A stretch of DNA of 44,006 nt from an uncultured Prevotella sp. GTDB lineage: Bacteria; Bacteroidota; Bacteroidia; Bacteroidales; Bacteroidaceae. The notes beneath the pieces are model-generated. The model was not told where the DNA came from and ran no database searches. It saw only the letters and a program-made list of their open reading frames with translations. The stretch covers positions 1 through 44,006 of the forward strand of contig NZ_CALMHT010000048.1 in NCBI RefSeq assembly GCF_937863835.1, written 5' to 3'. Position 1 is the first letter of the stretch; each line of letters starts with the position of its first letter. Shown one piece after another: positions 7,616 to 16,978 of this stretch. The translations under genes were made by a program, and so were the position numbers.

Positions 7616-10162
7616 TCATAAAAACATACTGCCTACCTGATATACGGCTGCTGATACTACCCAGGCTAATACGGTGGTGTAGGCAGCCGTAAACAGTGCC
7701 CAACGCCAACTGCCCGACTCATTCTTGATGGCGGCTATTGTAGCTATGCAGGGGAAATATAACAGTACGAAAAGGAGATAACAGAAGGCTATCAGCGGGG
7801 TGATGCCGTCTGCCTGCATCTGTTTGTAAAGATGTGCATATTTGGCTGTGTCATCATTGCCTTCCGCATAACTGCTGTCGTCGGCATAGAGCACGCCCAT
7901 CGTTGAGGCAACAATCTCTTTGGCACCGACACCGGCTACAAGTCCTACATCCAGTTTCCAGTCGAAACCTTGTGGTCTGAACACGGGCTCTATCACTTTG
8001 CCGATACGGCCTATACAACTCTGTTCCTGTTGTTCCTGGGCGGTCAGTTTCTCATTGTGAGGGAAATATCCTAATGCCCATACGATAATACTTGCCACAA
8101 GGATGATACCACCCATCTTTTTAAGATATTGCTTGCCTTTCTCCCATGTGTGGCGGCCGATGGCTTTGCCGGTAGGGAAACGGTAGGGGGGAAGTTCCAT
8201 CACAAACGGTGTGTCTTCGCCTCTTACAATCCAATGACTGAACAGACGACTCATCAATATTGCCATCACAATTCCTATCACATATAGTGATATCATAATC
8301 AGACTGCGGTACTTCAGTGCGAAAAACGTGCCTGTTACCATGATGTATATCGGAAGACGGGCCGAACAACTCATCATCGGCAGTATCAGCATGGTGATGA
8401 TACGACTGCGTTTGCTCTCGATAGTACGGGTTGCCATCACAGCCGGCACATTACAGCCGAATCCCATAATCAGAGGGATGAACGACTTGCCGTGAAGTCC
8501 CATCTTGTGCATCAGTTTATCCATGATAAAGGCTGCGCGCGCCATATATCCTGAGTCTTCCATAAAGGAGATGAAGAAATAGAGGATGAGAATCTGGGGC
8601 AGGAACACGATAACCGAACCAACACCGCCGATGATGCCGTCGACAAGCATGGCCTTCAACGGTCCTTCCGCCATATTATTACTTATAAAACTGCCCAGCG
8701 CTCCCACACCGGCTTCAATCCAGTCCATCGGGTATTGTCCGAGACTGAACGTAACCTGAAACATGATATACAGCAGAAGGAAGAATATCGGAAAACCTAC
8801 ATACTTGTTGGTGATGATACTGTCGAGAAGGTGTGTCATCTGATAGGTGTCCTGTTCTTTACCTTCCGTGAATCCTGCTTCTTTGAGTGCACCGTGGATA
8901 AAACCGTATTTTGCATCCATGATAGCTGTCTCGCTGTCTTCTTTTGTCTCTGTCTTGATTTTTGCGGCTGCGGCATCGCGCACCTTGATGATATTTTCTC
9001 CGTTTGGCAGTGTACGCACCAGTCTTTCAGCACTCGAATCCATCTCCAGCAGTTTGATGGCCAGATAACGGGTAGAGTACTTGTGGCGTATCTGTTCGTC
9101 ATCGTGGAGTTCTTTCTTTACGGTATTGATACCTTCTTCTATGAAACGGCCGTGGTTGAGGTGGATATGTCGGAACACACTCTTGTTGGGACGTGAACCA
9201 TGGGCGAAATCTTCCAGGTGGTCGCCACCGTGTTTCTTTTCGTAATTTTTGTGCCAATTTTGTATATCGGCGGCTACCTCGGGGTTGATGTTACCTTTCT
9301 TGTCAATAAAGTCTACACCCTCGTACATGTTGATAATAGTATGGAAAAGCAGGTCTACACCTCTGCCGGTCTTGAACACGGTAGGGATGAACGGTACACC
9401 GAACAGTTGACCGAGTTTGTAGTAATCCAACTTGTCTCCGCGTTGCTCGAATTCATCAAACATATTCATGGCACAGACCATACGGAGGTGCATATCCACC
9501 AGTTGGGTGGTGAGATACAGGTTGCGCTCGATGTTACTGGCATCCAGCACGTTGATGATGATATCAGGAGTCTTGTCGATAATCTGCTTACGCACATACA
9601 TTTCCTCCGGACTGTATGCGGATAATGAATATGTGCCGGGAAGGTCTACCAGATTGAATTCGTAACCTTCGAATTCGGCATGGCCTTCTTTGGCATCTAC
9701 CGTAACCCCGGAATAGTTGCCTACACGTTCGTGTGAGCCCGATGCAAAATTAAACAGGGAGGTCTTGCCGCAGTTGGGGTTGCCGACAAGAGCCACATTG
9801 ATGACACGACGTTTCTTCATAGCCGCGTCGTGCAGTTGTTGTTCGGTAAGCGGCATCTCGTCACTGTCGTCGCTGCTTACGATTTCCGACTTCAACGGTT
9901 GTTCGTTGTTCTGGCCCAGTTCCAGTCGTTTCGCCTCTTCGATAGAGATAATCTCTATCATATCAGCTTCATCGTGACGGAGTGAAACCTCGTATCCCAT
10001 TATCTTGTATTTCACAGGGTCGTGGAGTGGGGCGTTGAGAAGTACCTCTACCGCCTTACCTTTGATAAATCCCATCTCTACGATTCGTTTACGGAAACCA
10101 CCGTGTCCTAAAACCTTTACGATGACACCTCTTTCTCCTGTCTTTAATTCAGATAATTTCAT
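7616..10162 (-). CDS. feoB: FeoA-FeoB fusion, ferrous iron transporter
   Basis: An 848-residue fused Fe(II) uptake system of the inner membrane. The first ~75 residues are a FeoA SH3-like domain. A linker leads to the FeoB G-protein domain, with G1 GNPNCGKTS, G3 DLPGTYSLSAYSPEE and G4 NMFDE. The C-terminal half has the FeoB membrane segments, including the two gate-like blocks GCNVPAVMATRTIES and MMSCSARLPIYIM with conserved cysteines. FeoAB fusion is usual in Bacteroidales. The frame can start at ATG 10180, but ATG 10162 (MKLSELKTGERG) matches the usual FeoA start and gives a leader of about 25-30 nt from the -7 element. No Fur box was identified with confidence. Confidence 0.95.
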   Translation of the reverse strand: MKLSELKTGERGVIVKVLGHGGFRKRIVEMGFIKGKAVEVLLNAPLHDPVKYKIMGYEVSLRHDEADMIEIISIEEAKRLELGQNNEQPLKSEIVSSDDSDEMPLTEQQLHDAAMKKRRVINVALVGNPNCGKTSLFNFASGSHERVGNYSGVTVDAKEGHAEFEGYEFNLVDLPGTYSLSAYSPEEMYVRKQIIDKTPDIIINVLDASNIERNLYLTTQLVDMHLRMVCAMNMFDEFEQRGDKLDYYKLGQLFGVPFIPTVFKTGRGVDLLFHTIINMYEGVDFIDKKGNINPEVAADIQNWHKNYEKKHGGDHLEDFAHGSRPNKSVFRHIHLNHGRFIEEGINTVKKELHDDEQIRHKYSTRYLAIKLLEMDSSAERLVRTLPNGENIIKVRDAAAAKIKTETKEDSETAIMDAKYGFIHGALKEAGFTEGKEQDTYQMTHLLDSIITNKYVGFPIFFLLLYIMFQVTFSLGQYPMDWIEAGVGALGSFISNNMAEGPLKAMLVDGIIGGVGSVIVFLPQILILYFFISFMEDSGYMARAAFIMDKLMHKMGLHGKSFIPLIMGFGCNVPAVMATRTIESKRSRIITMLILPMMSCSARLPIYIMVTGTFFALKYRSLIMISLYVIGIVMAILMSRLFSHWIVRGEDTPFVMELPPYRFPTGKAIGRHTWEKGKQYLKKMGGIILVASIIVWALGYFPHNEKLTAQEQQEQSCIGRIGKVIEPVFRPQGFDWKLDVGLVAGVGAKEIVASTMGVLYADDSSYAEGNDDTAKYAHLYKQMQADGITPLIAFCYLLFVLLYFPCIATIAAIKNESGSWRWALFTAAYTTVLAWVVSAAVYQVGSMFL

Positions 10163-10194
10163 ACTGTTATTGTTTTGCATCTTTTATTCCTGAT

Positions 10195-10203
10195 GCAAAA
10201 GTA
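10195..10203 (-). promoter_or_regulatory. Bacteroidetes -7 element for feoAB
   Basis: The minus-strand sequence TACTTTTGC matches TAnnTTTGC. It lies 33 bp upstream of the chosen feoAB ATG. The corresponding -33 region is not a clear match. Confidence 0.5.
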
Positions 10204-10271
10204 CAAAATAAATCAATACAATGTTTCTTTTTGGGATAGGGTATTCTGAAAAATACCTAATAATAATGATG

Positions 10272-10979
10272 TTATGACATGGAATCGAAGTACTCGGTCA
10301 GTATTTCGGATGCACTGCCGTTGTCGTTTGGCAGATCTTTGATGATACATCCGTGTTCCAACAGGACTATTCTGCTCGATATATCTATGGTATGTGAAAG
10401 ATTGTGACTGCTGACGATGACGGTGGCACCTGTAGTCGTATTATACTCCTGCAGAAGTTTTTTGAGCATCGACTGACCTGAAGGGTCGAGATAATTGAAC
10501 GGTTCATCGAGTATAACCAGTTGAGGTCTGTTAAGCAATGCAGCCACAATACCTACTTTCTGCTTGTTACCGGCAGACAGGTCACGGATGAGTTTGTTGT
10601 TTTGTATAAGTTCACCGTTCATGAAACGTTCGAAGTGGGACAGTCTTTCATCCAGAGTAGCCTTGTCTATATTGCTGACACGTCCGATAAAAGAGAAATA
10701 CTCGTCGGGGGTAAGAAAGTCTATCAGGAATGACTCGTCTATATATGCGCCGGTATCTTTTTTCCATTCCTCAGATTCAGCGGGGTTGACATCTCCGAAA
10801 CTGACCATACCTTCGTCAGCCTTAATCAGGTCGAGCATCAGTCTGAACAGAGTCGTCTTGCCTGCACCGTTATTGCCCACCATACCTAATATTTCACCGC
10901 TCTGAATATGAAATGCAGGGATGTTGCAGGCAGTGGTTTCGCCGAATGATTTCTTAAGATTGGTGATATGGATATTCAT
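10272..10979 (-). CDS. ABC transporter ATP-binding protein without adjacent permease
   Basis: A 235-residue single ATPase domain. It has Walker A GNNGAGKTT, a modified signature LSAGNKQKVG in place of LSGGQ, Walker B LVILDEPFNYLDP and the H-loop in VSSHNLS. The modified signature and overall shape resemble ATPases of ABC-2-type exporters. No permease gene adjoins it: secA is upstream, separated by a terminator, and feoAB is downstream. It must therefore partner with a protein encoded elsewhere or act in another process. It has no convincing promoter match in the 35 bp between the secA terminator and its ATG, only a weak TTAGTTGC. Confidence 0.85.
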   Translation of the reverse strand: MNIHITNLKKSFGETTACNIPAFHIQSGEILGMVGNNGAGKTTLFRLMLDLIKADEGMVSFGDVNPAESEEWKKDTGAYIDESFLIDFLTPDEYFSFIGRVSNIDKATLDERLSHFERFMNGELIQNNKLIRDLSAGNKQKVGIVAALLNRPQLVILDEPFNYLDPSGQSMLKKLLQEYNTTTGATVIVSSHNLSHTIDISSRIVLLEHGCIIKDLPNDNGSASEILTEYFDSMS

Positions 10980-11012
10980 GATGGTTGCAACTAAGGTGTG
11001 ATAATAAATGTT

Positions 11013-11056
11013 GTTTTAAAAATATAAGGGCGGACATTGCTATCCGCCCTTATTTG
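11013..11056 (-). terminator. Rho-independent terminator of secA
   Basis: ATAAGGGCGGA (11024-11034) and TCCGCCCTTAT (11043-11053) form a perfect 11-bp stem with an 8-nt loop. On the minus strand it lies 20 bp after the secA stop and is followed by a T-rich run (TATTTTTAAAAC). It separates secA from the ABC ATPase gene. Confidence 0.85.
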
Positions 11057-11073
11057 TCATGATAGTATACGAT

Positions 11074-14000
11074 TTATACTAATCCTTTTCCGTGGCAGTT
11101 TTTGAATTTCTTGCCACTGCCGCAAGGACAAGGATCGTTACGTCCAGGCATCTTCTCTGCATGTATAGGCATCTGATGCTGTTGTGCACCTTCACGTGTG
11201 TCCTGATGGGCAGCAGCTGCCTGATTAGGATCGGTGAGGTCGTCTTTGCTTTCCTGATAACGCTGTGTATGCTCTTCAGGAGCAGCCTGCTGCACTTCCT
11301 GTTGCTGCATCTCAGGGATAGCGCCGCGCATCAGAATACCGACGATACGGTTGTTCATATTGTTAACCATCGAGTCGAACAGTTTTACGCTCTCCAACTT
11401 GAATATGAGCAGCGGGTCTTTCTGTTCGTATGATGCATTCTGAACACTGTGTTTCAGTTCATCAAGTTCGCGCAGGTTCTCTTTCCAGCAATCATCGATG
11501 ATATGCAAGAGAATAACCTTTTCGAATTGTTTTACGACACTCTTACATTCAGAGTCATAAGCCTCCTTGAGGTCGCAAGGTATATTGTAAACACGTTTTC
11601 CGTCTGTTACAGGAACCATGATACGTTCGTACATATTGCCCTGCTTTTCGAACACTTCCTTGATAATAGGGAAGGCGACCGTCTGTATACGGTCTGTCTT
11701 ACGTTTGAATGAAGCCATTGCCATCTGGAATGCTTTTTCGGCGAGGTCGTTATGACTCTCGTTGCTGAATTCCTGTTCTGTGAATGGAACTTCCATAGCG
11801 AGAACTTTTAAGAATTCTTCCTTGCATCCGTCGAAGTCGTTTGTCTCAATGATATTAACTACACGGTCCCAGATAATATTGGTGATATCCATACCGATAC
11901 GTTCACCCATCAATGCATGGCGGCGTTTCTCGTATATCACGGTACGTTGCTTGTTCATTACGTCATCATATTCGAGCAGACGTTTACGGATACCAAAGTT
12001 GTTCTCTTCCACCTTCTTCTGAGCTCTCTCGATACTCTTCGAGATCATAGGACTCTCAATCATCTCGCCGTCCTTGAAACCGAGGCGGTCCATCACGCTC
12101 GCAATACGTTCACTGGCGAACAGACGCATCAGTTTATCTTCCAGACTGACATAGAATACAGACGATCCCGGGTCACCCTGACGTCCGGCACGACCACGCA
12201 ACTGGCGGTCTACACGACGACTCTCGTGGCGTTCTGTACCGATAATGGCAAGTCCGCCAGCAGCTTTTACTTCAGGAGACAACTTGATATCGGTACCACG
12301 ACCGGCCATGTTGGTGGCAATCGTAACAGCTCCGAGTCCGTCTGTGCTCTGACCTGCGTTAGCCACAATGTCTGCCTCTTTCTGATGAAGTTTTGCATTC
12401 AGTACCTGATGTGGTATCTTGCGCATACCGAGCATCTTGGATATAAGTTCTGAGATTTCGACGGATGTGGTACCAACCAGGGTAGGACGTCCGGATTCTC
12501 TCATCTTCACAATCTCTTCAATGACTGCACTATATTTCTCACGGGCCGTCTTGTATACGCGGTCCTCCATGTCGTTACGCTGTATAGGACGGTTGGTAGG
12601 TATCTCCACAACATCCAGTTTATAGATGTCCCACAACTCGCCTGCCTCGGTAGAAGCAGTACCTGTCATACCCGACAACTTGTGATACATACGGAAATAA
12701 TTCTGTAGCGTAATCGTAGCGAATGTCTGTGTGGCGGCCTCAACCTTTACGTGCTCTTTTGCCTCAATAGCCTGATGTAGTCCGTCGCTCCAGCGGCGGC
12801 CTTCCATAATACGGCCGGTCTGTTCGTCCACAATCTTCACCTCACCGTTCATTACAACATATTCATCATCCTTGTTGAACATGGAATATGCCTTCAGCAA
12901 CTGTTGTATCGTATGTACACGTTCACTCTGCACAGCATAGTGGTTGAGCAGTTCGTCTTTCTTGTCAAGGCGCTGCTGGTCATCTATCTGCTCTTTCTCC
13001 AATGCGGAAAGTTCTGATGCTATATCAGGAAGTACAAACAATGTCTTGTCGTTAACCTGTTTAGCCAACCAGTCTGTTCCCTTATCGGTAAGGTCAACGG
13101 AATTAAGTTTTTCGTCAACAACGAAATACAGTGGTTCTACGGCTTGAGGCATACGACGGTTGTTGTTCTCCATATAACTCTCTTCCGTCTTCAGCATACC
13201 AGCCTTGATACCTTCTTCAGAGAGGTATTTGATAAGCGGTTTGTTCTTAGGCAGAGCCTTATGGCTACGGAACAGACTCAGGAAACCTTCGTCTATCATC
13301 TTCTGGTCTTTCGTGCTCTGACCTTCGGCTATCTTTGACTTGGCATCGGCCAAAAACTGGGTAGCCAGCTTGCGTTGTACTTCTACCAACTGTTCAATCA
13401 GCGGCTGATACTCTTCAAACATCTGGTCGTCTCCTTTAGGAATAGGACCTGAAATAATCAACGGAGTACGGGCATCATCAATCAATACGGAGTCAACCTC
13501 ATCGACAATGGCATAGTTGTGTGCGCGTTGTACCAAATCGGCAGGCGATATAGCCATATTGTCACGCAGATAATCGAAACCGAACTCATTATTGGTACCG
13601 AATGTGATATCTGCCTGATATGCCTTGCGGCGAGCTTCGGAGTTAGGCTGATGCTTGTCGATACAGTCGACAGACAGTCCGTGGAACTCATAGAGAGGTC
13701 CCATCCATTCAGAGTCACGTTTAGCAAGGTAATCGTTGACAGTTACGACATGAACACCGTTACCGGTCAGCGCATTCAGGAATACAGGCAAAGTAGCTAC
13801 AAGCGTTTTACCTTCACCTGTCGCCATCTCGGAAATTTTACCCTGGTGCAGAACGACACCACCGAAGAGTTGCACATCATAGTGGATCATATCCCAAGTA
13901 ATCTCATTACCACCGGCTACCCAGTGGTTCTGATAGATAGCTTTGTCACCGTCTATATGGACAAAATCCTTTGTGGCTGCCAGTTCACGGTCAAAATCAG

Positions 14001-14394
14001 TGGCTGTAACCTCTATCGTCTCGTTTTCTGCAAAACGACGCGCGGTATCCTTCATAATAGAGAACACCTCAGGGAGAGCATTGTTCAAAGCGTTCTCGTA
14101 TATTTCGAGAGCTTCTTTTTCCAACTTATCTATTTCATTGAAGATGTCTTCGCGTTCATCGATAGGAGTATCTTCAACCTTTGCTTTCAGTTCTGCAATC
14201 TTATCTTTCTGTTCCTTGGCAGATTCTTGAATCTGTTTTTGTATTTCTTTGGTCTTTGCACGCAACCCGTCGTTATCAAGTGCTTCTATAGCCGGGTATG
14301 CAGCTTTAATCTTCTCTACAATCGGTTGGATAAGTCGCATATCACGAGAGGACTTATCTCCGAACAGAGACTGTAAAATCTTATTAAAATTCAT
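11074..14394 (-). CDS. secA: Preprotein translocase ATPase SecA
   Basis: SecA drives secretory proteins through SecYEG using ATP. The product has 1106 residues, longer than the ~900 of E. coli, as is usual in Bacteroidetes; the extra length includes a charged N-terminal insert (about 55-95) and a Gln-rich C-terminal linker. Visible motifs are Walker A MATGEGKT (about 190-197), the [19 protein letters not shown] block, the second ATPase domain with [12 protein letters not shown] and [14 protein letters not shown], and a C-terminal zinc-binding SEC-C motif [14 protein letters not shown]. It starts at ATG 14394 after a well-placed -7 element and ends in a strong terminator, so it appears monocistronic. 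Confidence 0.98.
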   Translation of the reverse strand: MNFNKILQSLFGDKSSRDMRLIQPIVEKIKAAYPAIEALDNDGLRAKTKEIQKQIQESAKEQKDKIAELKAKVEDTPIDEREDIFNEIDKLEKEALEIYENALNNALPEVFSIMKDTARRFAENETIEVTATDFDRELAATKDFVHIDGDKAIYQNHWVAGGNEITWDMIHYDVQLFGGVVLHQGKISEMATGEGKTLVATLPVFLNALTGNGVHVVTVNDYLAKRDSEWMGPLYEFHGLSVDCIDKHQPNSEARRKAYQADITFGTNNEFGFDYLRDNMAISPADLVQRAHNYAIVDEVDSVLIDDARTPLIISGPIPKGDDQMFEEYQPLIEQLVEVQRKLATQFLADAKSKIAEGQSTKDQKMIDEGFLSLFRSHKALPKNKPLIKYLSEEGIKAGMLKTEESYMENNNRRMPQAVEPLYFVVDEKLNSVDLTDKGTDWLAKQVNDKTLFVLPDIASELSALEKEQIDDQQRLDKKDELLNHYAVQSERVHTIQQLLKAYSMFNKDDEYVVMNGEVKIVDEQTGRIMEGRRWSDGLHQAIEAKEHVKVEAATQTFATITLQNYFRMYHKLSGMTGTASTEAGELWDIYKLDVVEIPTNRPIQRNDMEDRVYKTAREKYSAVIEEIVKMRESGRPTLVGTTSVEISELISKMLGMRKIPHQVLNAKLHQKEADIVANAGQSTDGLGAVTIATNMAGRGTDIKLSPEVKAAGGLAIIGTERHESRRVDRQLRGRAGRQGDPGSSVFYVSLEDKLMRLFASERIASVMDRLGFKDGEMIESPMISKSIERAQKKVEENNFGIRKRLLEYDDVMNKQRTVIYEKRRHALMGERIGMDITNIIWDRVVNIIETNDFDGCKEEFLKVLAMEVPFTEQEFSNESHNDLAEKAFQMAMASFKRKTDRIQTVAFPIIKEVFEKQGNMYERIMVPVTDGKRVYNIPCDLKEAYDSECKSVVKQFEKVILLHIIDDCWKENLRELDELKHSVQNASYEQKDPLLIFKLESVKLFDSMVNNMNNRIVGILMRGAIPEMQQQEVQQAAPEEHTQRYQESKDDLTDPNQAAAAHQDTREGAQQHQMPIHAEKMPGRNDPCPCGSGKKFKNCHGKGLV

Positions 14395-14436
14395 TGTATA
14401 TTTTATTTTTGTTATTAACGATTGATATAATTGGCT

Positions 14437-14445
14437 GCAAATTTA
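14437..14445 (-). promoter_or_regulatory. Bacteroidetes -7 element for secA
   Basis: The minus-strand sequence TAAATTTGC matches TAnnTTTGC. It leaves a leader of about 40 nt. It abuts the candidate terminator of the upstream gene. Confidence 0.6.
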
Positions 14446-14447
14446 CG

Positions 14448-14489
14448 AAAAAAATCTGATTTACAGCACAATAGTCTATAAATAATCAG
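14448..14489 (-). terminator. Candidate terminator of the 14507-16152 unit
   Basis: On the minus strand, TCTGATT (14489-14483) can pair with AATCAGA (14461-14455) around a long loop, followed by seven Ts (14454-14448). A smaller competing hairpin TCAGAA/TTCTGA lies just upstream. The long loop makes this only moderately convincing. Confidence 0.4.
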
Positions 14490-14506
14490 AAATGGGATTC
14501 TGACTT

Positions 14507-14941
14507 TCAGGCATTGGGACCCCTGATCTGTATGGCCTTTGAGACGCCTTGGGCTATACAGACAATCGTTACATAAAAATTCGTTTTCTCCGATTTCGTA
14601 TCAGTACCGTATACTATAATCGGAAACTGTACGTTGGCTGATACCGACAGGTAATGGTCGAGTATCTCTTCTATATTTTGAGGTATCCATTCTTCGCATT
14701 CGATATATCTGAAATTCGTTTTTCTTAACCATTTGTCACTCTTAAACTGTGACACGATGGCAGACGTATTGTCAGTATGTGAATATGGATGTGAGAAGTT
14801 GGCGTATACATTACCGCTTTCAAACAGTCGGTCTATTGTGTTGTCGATCACAATAGACGGTGCTTGCATAGCTGCCTGTGTGCTGACTGATGATACAGGC
14901 AGCAGGGCAAGTAAGGAGGCGGTTATATATGTATACTTCAT
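14507..14941 (-). CDS. Small exported protein of unknown function
   Basis: A 144-residue product whose first ~24 residues are a signal peptide (ending near STQAA), so it is probably periplasmic or surface-exposed. The mature part has no cysteine lipobox and only weak repeats of beta-strand character. The phrase HYLSVSANVQFPIIVYG and a charged middle (KSDKWLRKTNFRYIECEEWI) do not match a family I know. Its ATG is 5 bp after the stop of the DUF4105 gene, so the two are almost certainly co-transcribed and may work together. No function is proposed. Confidence 0.75.
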   Translation of the reverse strand: MKYTYITASLLALLPVSSVSTQAAMQAPSIVIDNTIDRLFESGNVYANFSHPYSHTDNTSAIVSQFKSDKWLRKTNFRYIECEEWIPQNIEEILDHYLSVSANVQFPIIVYGTDTKSEKTNFYVTIVCIAQGVSKAIQIRGPNA

Positions 14942-14946
14942 TATAA

Positions 14947-16152
14947 TTATTTAAATCCCCGGTTTAACATGCGGGATATACATCTTAATAGCAAACATAG
15001 TGCCAAAATATCCATCGCTTTTGGAAAATCCTGTATTCCCGTGGCTGCAGCTATGAGCATGAGAACGATGGGTATCATACTCCACAGGAAGAATGAATCT
15101 TTCTTGTGACAGCGTGAACGCTTTATCATACGTGGAATGAAAAACAGGGGAACGGGATTCAGTATGAGTATAAGCAGATTGGTGCTTGTGGTGGGATGCT
15201 CGGAAAAGAACAACGTAAGGACTAACAACCCGGCTAGACCGGAGAGCGTCATTAATATCGTATCGTACCACCATGCTGCTTTCTTCTTCAGATATTCATA
15301 TATAGTAATCAGTAATGTAATGAATAATACGATAAAACCACATTCGGTAGGTGATAGAGGAAATTCGCTTTCAACTACCTGAACACCTGGTTTTACAATG
15401 ATATCCGTGCGACTGATCAGTCTGCGTGTACTGCCGTCCGCATTACGTATTGTAGCCTTTTCGAAATCAGATTGGAGATTGAACGGCAAAAATTGTTGTT
15501 GCGCATAATCTGTTTTGAAATCGGCTGCCATGCCGAGTGCCAGGTCATTGCCGAAACTGGCCCATGGATGTTCGTGATTGCATCCGTGTATCATTTCACG
15601 GTATGATGCCGTGTAATCGCTGTGTTCGTTGTATTCCACTTTACCGTTGATACATCGTACGATGATATCGCGGGCACGTGTCGTACAGTTGTCATAGAAG
15701 TAGTTATATCTGTACACCCGGTTTTCCTGTTTATAGTTTTCACCGAGCGCATCACGTAAAGCCATCTTTTCCTCAGCAGTAAGGTTTAATACCTGTTGGG
15801 TAACCTGACTGCCATAACTGGAATATTCCTCTCTGAAGACATCGAAAGGCATGACACCTAGTTCATAATCAGTGAGACCGAACGCGAACCTCAGTACAAA
15901 AAACGGCCGGTGAAAATTGAACATGCCATAATTGAAGGCGTAGTCGATATGATTATGCGGATCATAATATCTGATGGCTGTATGTCCGTAAAGACTATAC
16001 ACTTCCTGATGGGGGGAACAAGTAAGAAGACTTATCTCCACAGAGTCCATATCTGTAATCCCACTTTGAGCGTTTGCAGAGGTTATACTACTGAAAAACA
16101 ACAGGATACAACCTATTGTAAAGTTGAAGAAAAAATATTTAATTCGTTTCAC
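14947..16152 (-). CDS. DUF4105 (Lnb N-terminal periplasmic domain) membrane protein
   Basis: A 401-residue protein with a signal peptide (about 1-28). A DUF4105-type periplasmic domain follows to about residue 230, with SLYGHTAIRYYD, YAFNYGMFNF and YFYDNCTTRARD. About four C-terminal transmembrane helices then run from about 265 to 395. In this family the conserved His, Asn and Cys resemble an NlpC/P60-like peptidase arrangement; this is recalled and not tested here. The start is GTG: a TAA lies five codons upstream and no ATG is available before the signal peptide. A -7 element ends only 4 bp before this GTG. First gene of a two-gene unit. Confidence 0.85.
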   Translation of the reverse strand: MKRIKYFFFNFTIGCILLFFSSITSANAQSGITDMDSVEISLLTCSPHQEVYSLYGHTAIRYYDPHNHIDYAFNYGMFNFHRPFFVLRFAFGLTDYELGVMPFDVFREEYSSYGSQVTQQVLNLTAEEKMALRDALGENYKQENRVYRYNYFYDNCTTRARDIIVRCINGKVEYNEHSDYTASYREMIHGCNHEHPWASFGNDLALGMAADFKTDYAQQQFLPFNLQSDFEKATIRNADGSTRRLISRTDIIVKPGVQVVESEFPLSPTECGFIVLFITLLITIYEYLKKKAAWWYDTILMTLSGLAGLLVLTLFFSEHPTTSTNLLILILNPVPLFFIPRMIKRSRCHKKDSFFLWSMIPIVLMLIAAATGIQDFPKAMDILALCLLLRCISRMLNRGFK

Positions 16153-16155
16153 GGT

Positions 16156-16164
16156 GCAAAAATA
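16156..16164 (-). promoter_or_regulatory. -7 element almost touching the DUF4105 start codon
   Basis: The minus-strand sequence TATTTTTGC matches TAnnTTTGC, with its TTTG ending at 16157 and the GTG start at 16152. If used, the mRNA would have nearly no leader. Confidence 0.4.
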
Positions 16165-16168
16165 ACTT

Positions 16169-16217
16169 TAATTTTGCACTTAGCGTGCTATTATCTCGAT
16201 TTTTTTCGATAATTTTG
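16169..16217 (+). promoter_or_regulatory. Two -7 elements upstream of coaX
   Basis: TAATTTTG occurs twice on the plus strand, at 16169-16176 and 16210-16217, and each copy is followed by C. The second would start transcription about 20 nt before the coaX TTG and the first about 60 nt before it. They sit back to back with the divergent DUF4105 promoter. Confidence 0.55.
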
Positions 16218-16243
16218 CACCCCATAACTCGAAAACAGTAATT

Positions 16244-16978
16244 TTGAATTTAGTAATAGACATAGGTAATACCTGTACCAAACTCGTTGCTATCGACGGA
16301 GATACACCGATAGAAGAGAAACGTATAGAGAATAATGAACCTGAAAAAGTGGATGAGTTCTGCCAAAGGTTCAGCTTTGATAGTGGCATATATTCATCAG
16401 TGATTAATATATCTCCGGAATTCAAGAACATATTAAGTTCACAGACCTTTGAAATTATAGAATTTAAATCAGGCAAGACCAATGTACCTATTATTAATAA
16501 ATATGAAACCCCTGAAACGCTTGGCTCAGACAGACTGGCTGCGGTTGTAGGTGCTAATTATCTGCATCCAGACAAAAATATAATGATTATAGACATAGGT
16601 ACCTGTGTCACATACGATTTTGTCAATGATAAAGGTGAATATCTAGGCGGCAACATCTCTCCTGGACCGACCATGCGACTTAAGGCCCTGAAAGAGTTTA
16701 CAGCCAAATTGCCTTTGGTTGAAAGAAAGGGTTGTACACCCGATTATGGGACGAGTACTGAAACTGCAATCAGAAGTGGTGTCATGAATGGTATAATTAA
16801 TGAAATAGAAGGTTATATAAGCAAATTTTCTGTAAAATATCCCGGCCTTTTTATTTATTTAACGGGTGGAATCGATATTAATTTGCACAATCCGGAAAAA
16901 ATGCGCATCTTTGCAAACAAATTCATAGTTCCTATTGGACTTAACAGAATATTAGAATACAATAATGAATCGTTATAG
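16244..16978 (+). CDS. coaX: Type III pantothenate kinase
   Basis: Catalyses ATP-dependent phosphorylation of pantothenate, the first step of coenzyme A synthesis. The 244 residues are the usual length. The ASKHA-fold motifs are visible: an N-terminal phosphate loop DIGNTCTKLV (about 5-14), the central DIGTCVTYDFV with its catalytic aspartate, GGNISPG, and a C-terminal adenosine motif LTGGID. The start is TTG at 16244; the phosphate loop begins five residues later, as expected for the family, and no ATG lies upstream in frame. It overlaps the next gene by 14 bp, heading an envelope-related operon, a context that does not itself relate to CoA. Confidence 0.95.
   Translation: MNLVIDIGNTCTKLVAIDGDTPIEEKRIENNEPEKVDEFCQRFSFDSGIYSSVINISPEFKNILSSQTFEIIEFKSGKTNVPIINKYETPETLGSDRLAAVVGANYLHPDKNIMIIDIGTCVTYDFVNDKGEYLGGNISPGPTMRLKALKEFTAKLPLVERKGCTPDYGTSTETAIRSGVMNGIINEIEGYISKFSVKYPGLFIYLTGGIDINLHNPEKMRIFANKFIVPIGLNRILEYNNESL

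Noticed and set aside
8735..9625. Overlapping plus-strand frames of about 150 codons
   Set aside because: They are antisense to feoAB and have no promoter or family resemblance.
10236..10259. Inverted repeat TAGGGTATT/AATACCTA as terminator of the ABC ATPase gene
   Set aside because: The stem has a bulge and is followed on the minus strand by a purine-rich run rather than Ts.
13519..14376. A 285-codon plus-strand frame
   Set aside because: It lies entirely antisense to secA, whose motifs and length are unambiguous; its composition (many Cys, Phe, Tyr, His) is what a reverse shadow gives.
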